Assembly: GCA_026395775.1 (NCBI GenBank)
Contig: JAPLYA010000016.1
Coordinates: 1-8,875, forward strand
From: Candidatus Pacearchaeota archaeon
GTDB taxonomy: Archaea; Nanobdellota; Nanobdellia; Pacearchaeales; GW2011-AR1
Direction of reading: 5' to 3'
Length of the DNA: 8,875 nt
Under the pieces are notes generated by a model. The model was not told the origin of the DNA. It was given only the letters and a program-made list of their open reading frames with translations, and did not search any database. The translations under genes and the position numbers were made by a program. Shown piece after piece: positions 6,601-8,875 of this stretch (position 1 is its first letter; every line of letters starts with the position of its first letter).

Positions 6601-7305
6601 CTATAGCCCGAGAAGTTGTTTTACCTGGGTTTCCCTACTCGCTCCAAAAATAATTTTACTTTGAGGGTATCTCTTTGCTGCTCTTACCAAAAGTTCTTTA
6701 GGATTCCCCCCTGCTTTTATTAATTCTCCCTTATAAAAAGGCCTATATAACCAGCAATCAATTCCTAGGCGTTGCGCCAATAGTGCTTCCTCCTCCACTT
6801 GCTTGGCTTCCCCATAAGCTCTCTGTATGCAGCCTATCAATCCCCTTTTTGCTAAAAATTTCCAGATTCTTATTGGGAAATTTGATGTTCCAAAAGTTGC
6901 TGGCCCGTTTTTTCTTAGTAACCCCTCTAATGTTTTAGCAAGATCGTCTGCACTAGTCTTACCATCATAATTGTGTAAAAATACTAAATCTAACTTTTCA
7001 TTTCCCAGATTCCCTTGAGATTCTTTGATGGCAGTCAGAAGTCTGTCCGGATCTAAGTTTACTTCTAGTCTGCCATTGGTATTATAAAATTTACCTATCT
7101 TTGTTGCCACTTTGAACTTTAATCGTGGGTTTTGAAGAGCGTGCCTTATCCAAATTTCTGATAAACCCGCATTATAGATTGGTGAAGTATCTAACCACAG
7201 AATCCCTTGTCTATAACATGCTTCTAGAATCCTGAAAAATTCTGAATATCCTAAAGGAATTCTGTAGGTCCCATAAACTAAGCGCTGTTTTAAATCTGCT
7301 TTCAT
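6601..7305 (-). CDS. Short aldo/keto reductase family protein
   Basis: A 234-residue member of the aldo/keto reductase superfamily, cytoplasmic TIM-barrel enzymes that reduce carbonyls with NAD(P)H. The catalytic tetrad is intact: Asp39 and Tyr44 in WLDTSPIYNAG, Lys69 in KVATKIGK, and His111 in FLHNYDG. The barrel motif GTSNF (139-143) is present. Near the end, IFGASRETQVKQLL corresponds to the coenzyme-phosphate loop. Family members usually have 280-330 residues; this one stops right after that loop, so the usual C-terminal helix and substrate loop are missing. Its base composition seems richer in G+C (about 40% in two lines counted by hand) than the gene before it (about 28% in one line), which may mean a different origin. 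It begins 7 nt after the upstream stop with no strong Shine-Dalgarno, so cotranscription is likely. Substrate unknown. Confidence 0.85.
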   Translation of the reverse strand: MKADLKQRLVYGTYRIPLGYSEFFRILEACYRQGILWLDTSPIYNAGLSEIWIRHALQNPRLKFKVATKIGKFYNTNGRLEVNLDPDRLLTAIKESQGNLGNEKLDLVFLHNYDGKTSADDLAKTLEGLLRKNGPATFGTSNFPIRIWKFLAKRGLIGCIQRAYGEAKQVEEEALLAQRLGIDCWLYRPFYKGELIKAGGNPKELLVRAAKRYPQSKIIFGASRETQVKQLLGL

Positions 7306-7312
7306 TATCTTA

Positions 7313-8293
7313 TTATATCTTCCTTGAAAATTTTCTATTCCCCTCTGCCCATACTAAAAAAATTTCTTCTAATCTTTTTGGAAATCTGCCTTTAATAAGA
7401 GAAATAGCTTCTTCAACAAACTTATTGCAATCCTGAATGCAAAGGGTTATGATGCCTTTATCATTTAAAATTTTTATTATTTTATCGTGATCTTTATTTT
7501 TTATAATTTCTATAATCCCCTCTCTCTCAGTTTCTGGGAACGAGTTAATTAATTTTTTAATTATATAAGTAACATATCCATTTTCTAGATCAGAATATCC
7601 TCTGTTAATTAGATAGGATGTAGCATCATAAATATCATTCTTAATCTGACCTGCAATTGCCAATTTATAAGAATATTCTTTTATCAAATTCGCTAAATCT
7701 TTGTTTTCTGTGCATAAGAGTATCGCGCAAAATAACGCATTTGTTCCTTGAATTGTTTTATTTTTATATGTTTCTAAAATTTCTTCTTCTGATAATTTAA
7801 AATTATTCGCTTCGTTTTTTTCATCCAAAAAACTTTTGTATAATCTTTCATGTGCTTCAATAAAGCTTTCATAAACAATATTTATAATCTCGGGATTTAT
7901 TTTTTGATTCTCCAACTCTTTCAGCATCTTTATAATCAGGGCATAGATATAATCACATGAGGCGAGACACTTGCCTATTCCATATTTTATATGACTAGCA
8001 ATAATTTCCCCCCTTTTTTCGTCATCGTCAATTATATCATCTTGTACAAGGGCAATGCAAAAGACAAGTTCTGATGCCGCTGCGATAGGTAAGACTAAGG
8101 CTCTGTTTTGGTTATACAATTCCGATATTATAATTGGAAAGGCTCCCCTAAATCGCCTCAATTTAAAATTATCTAGAATATAATAAACAGGTTCCGTATG
8201 TCTGTTTCTAGCAATTCTGTTTTCTATGTATGGCTTTACCTCGTTTTCATATAACTTATCAAATAACTCATATAATTCTTTGATTTCCATCAT
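7313..8293 (-). CDS. Divergent polyprenyl diphosphate synthase-like protein
   Basis: A member of the all-helical trans-isoprenyl diphosphate synthase family, which joins isopentenyl diphosphate to allylic diphosphates, here possibly for archaeal lipids or another isoprenoid. From the start used (326 residues), the first Asp-rich motif is intact: Asp85, Asp86 and Asp89 in QDDIIDDDEKRG. The KT motif is at 179-180 in NKTIQGTNALF. The second Asp-rich motif is altered to GQIKNDIYD, with Asn219 in place of the first Asp of DDxxD. The usual GGKRxRP motif is degenerate (KLRRFR, 44-49). Activity or product may therefore differ, or it may be a non-catalytic subunit. An upstream ATG at 8368 would add 25 residues but overlap the preceding gene by 37 nt. 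I prefer the ATG at 8293 (or 8290) because it matches family N-terminal length and leaves a 38-nt gap. The upstream extension lies in the -1 frame of the previous gene, at an A7 run. Confidence 0.8.
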   Translation of the reverse strand: MMEIKELYELFDKLYENEVKPYIENRIARNRHTEPVYYILDNFKLRRFRGAFPIIISELYNQNRALVLPIAAASELVFCIALVQDDIIDDDEKRGEIIASHIKYGIGKCLASCDYIYALIIKMLKELENQKINPEIINIVYESFIEAHERLYKSFLDEKNEANNFKLSEEEILETYKNKTIQGTNALFCAILLCTENKDLANLIKEYSYKLAIAGQIKNDIYDATSYLINRGYSDLENGYVTYIIKKLINSFPETEREGIIEIIKNKDHDKIIKILNDKGIITLCIQDCNKFVEEAISLIKGRFPKRLEEIFLVWAEGNRKFSRKI

Positions 8294-8331
8294 TTCCAAA
8301 AATTTTATACCATGTTCTTTAGGATTACATA

Positions 8332-8875
8332 TTAAAAAGGTTTTTTTGGAATGTAAATTGTTGGCCATCTTCTGGATATCATTCCTTTAAAATCATTGTA
8401 CTCTTCATTGTACTTCACATTGTATCTCTGGATGGAGGAATTTATGTAATCCCCATTTGGGAAGTTCTCCGCTCCAATCTTTTTTAATAATTCCTTAAAA
8501 TTATTTTTGATATTAATCATATTTTTAATACCTCGGACTATGAGATCAACATCATGTGGTTCCTTCCCAGTATTAATTAGATATGAACCAATCAACCCCA
8601 TATCCTTTATGGAAACTCCGATTCTTTCTAATTCTGTTATCAATTTAATTGCACTTGGATCTTTTATCTCTTTTATCTTTTTTTCAGTCTCACCGAAAGG
8701 TTGGTGTTTTTCAATAATTTCCCCCTCTGGGACATAAATTGCTTTCCCACTTCCCAGATCTAGAATATAACCAGGGTTAAGATTGCCGATCTTTCCGGTC
8801 CCTAACTCATCCACTTCTTTTATAAGTTCATTATTTGAACTATCAGGATAATATAATCCTGCCGCTCTTACAAAT
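8332..8875 (-). CDS. Nucleotidyltransferase-like protein, 5' end outside window
   Basis: The frame stays open through the right edge, so the gene is partial: a GTG codon at 8814 is probably internal, as 20 further sense codons (reading FVRAAGLYYPDSSNNELIKE) precede it. At least 180 residues are visible. Numbering from the GTG codon, residues 73-93 contain GLIGSYL followed by HDVDLIV. This is the GS...DxD signature of the polymerase-beta-type nucleotidyltransferase fold, with Gly76-Ser77 and Asp88/Asp90 as candidate metal ligands. A third acidic residue is not obvious, and the substrate cannot be told. Residues 17-45 (ILDLGSGKAIYVPEGEII) suggest a preceding beta-rich part. The stop follows an A7 run that would allow a -1 slip into the next gene, with which it is probably cotranscribed. 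Confidence 0.6.
   Translation of the reverse strand, partial: FVRAAGLYYPDSSNNELIKEVDELGTGKIGNLNPGYILDLGSGKAIYVPEGEIIEKHQPFGETEKKIKEIKDPSAIKLITELERIGVSIKDMGLIGSYLINTGKEPHDVDLIVRGIKNMINIKNNFKELLKKIGAENFPNGDYINSSIQRYNVKYNEEYNDFKGMISRRWPTIYIPKKPF
8341..8347 (-). other. A7 run and possible -1 frameshift site
   Basis: In the nucleotidyltransferase frame the codons are CCA AAA AAA CCT TTT TAA, so the run forms an A-AAA-AAA slippery heptamer ten bases before the stop. A -1 slip would continue as ACC TTT TTA ATA TGT in the polyprenyl synthase frame with no stop before its ATG, giving a fused product. It could be programmed frameshifting, a homopolymer sequencing error splitting one gene, or coincidence in AT-rich DNA. 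No downstream stem-loop is evident. Confidence 0.3.

Noticed and set aside
6597..6609. GC hairpin gggc-ctata-gccc as terminator of the aldo/keto reductase gene
   Set aside because: The stem is only 4 bp, overlaps the stop codon and has no T tract after it.
8332..8814. Complete 160-residue gene starting at the GTG at 8814
   Set aside because: The same frame stays open with plausible protein sequence to the window edge, so the gene is more likely cut by the window.

Overview
This is an AT-rich window with every supportable gene on the minus strand, so transcription runs from right to left. The best fit is a small-genome, low-GC archaeon of the DPANN type (Pacearchaeota/Woesearchaeota-like) carrying bacterial-type DNA gyrase. 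The clues are the short GyrB, candidate archaeal TATA boxes, terse gene spacing and K/E/I/N-rich proteins. No ribosomal or informational marker is present, so a low-GC bacterium cannot be excluded.

Right part (about 6601-8875): three adjacent genes. In transcription order they are a nucleotidyltransferase-like protein whose 5' end runs off the window, a divergent polyprenyl diphosphate synthase-like protein, and a short aldo/keto reductase. The frame of the first gene is one base away from that of the second at an A7 run, so a -1 slip there would fuse the two products.

Middle (6371-6600): a non-coding stretch of about 230 bases. It holds a run of pure A/T palindromes, an 8-bp inverted repeat and a candidate TATA box. 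It is probably the end of the aldo/keto reductase transcript and the promoter region of the gyrase operon.

Left part (163-6370): a tightly packed operon. It contains a 43-residue small ORF that overlaps the gyrB start by 8 nt, gyrB, a 132-residue nucleoside 2-deoxyribosyltransferase-like protein (1-nt gap), and gyrA (2-nt gap). GyrB and GyrA form the A2B2 topoisomerase that introduces negative supercoils using ATP. The gyrB gene is interrupted in its TOPRIM active-site motif by a 431-residue intein. All splicing residues are present, with an HNH-type homing endonuclease and an array of helical repeats of about 17 residues. Its splicing blocks closely resemble, from memory, those of the cyanobacterial (Synechocystis) GyrB intein at the same insertion site, which suggests inter-domain spread.

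The first 162 bases hold no gene that I can see. The most notable items are the HNH intein with its repeat array, the two uncharacterised passengers of the gyrase operon, the possible frameshift junction, and the palindromic AT cluster before the gyrase operon.
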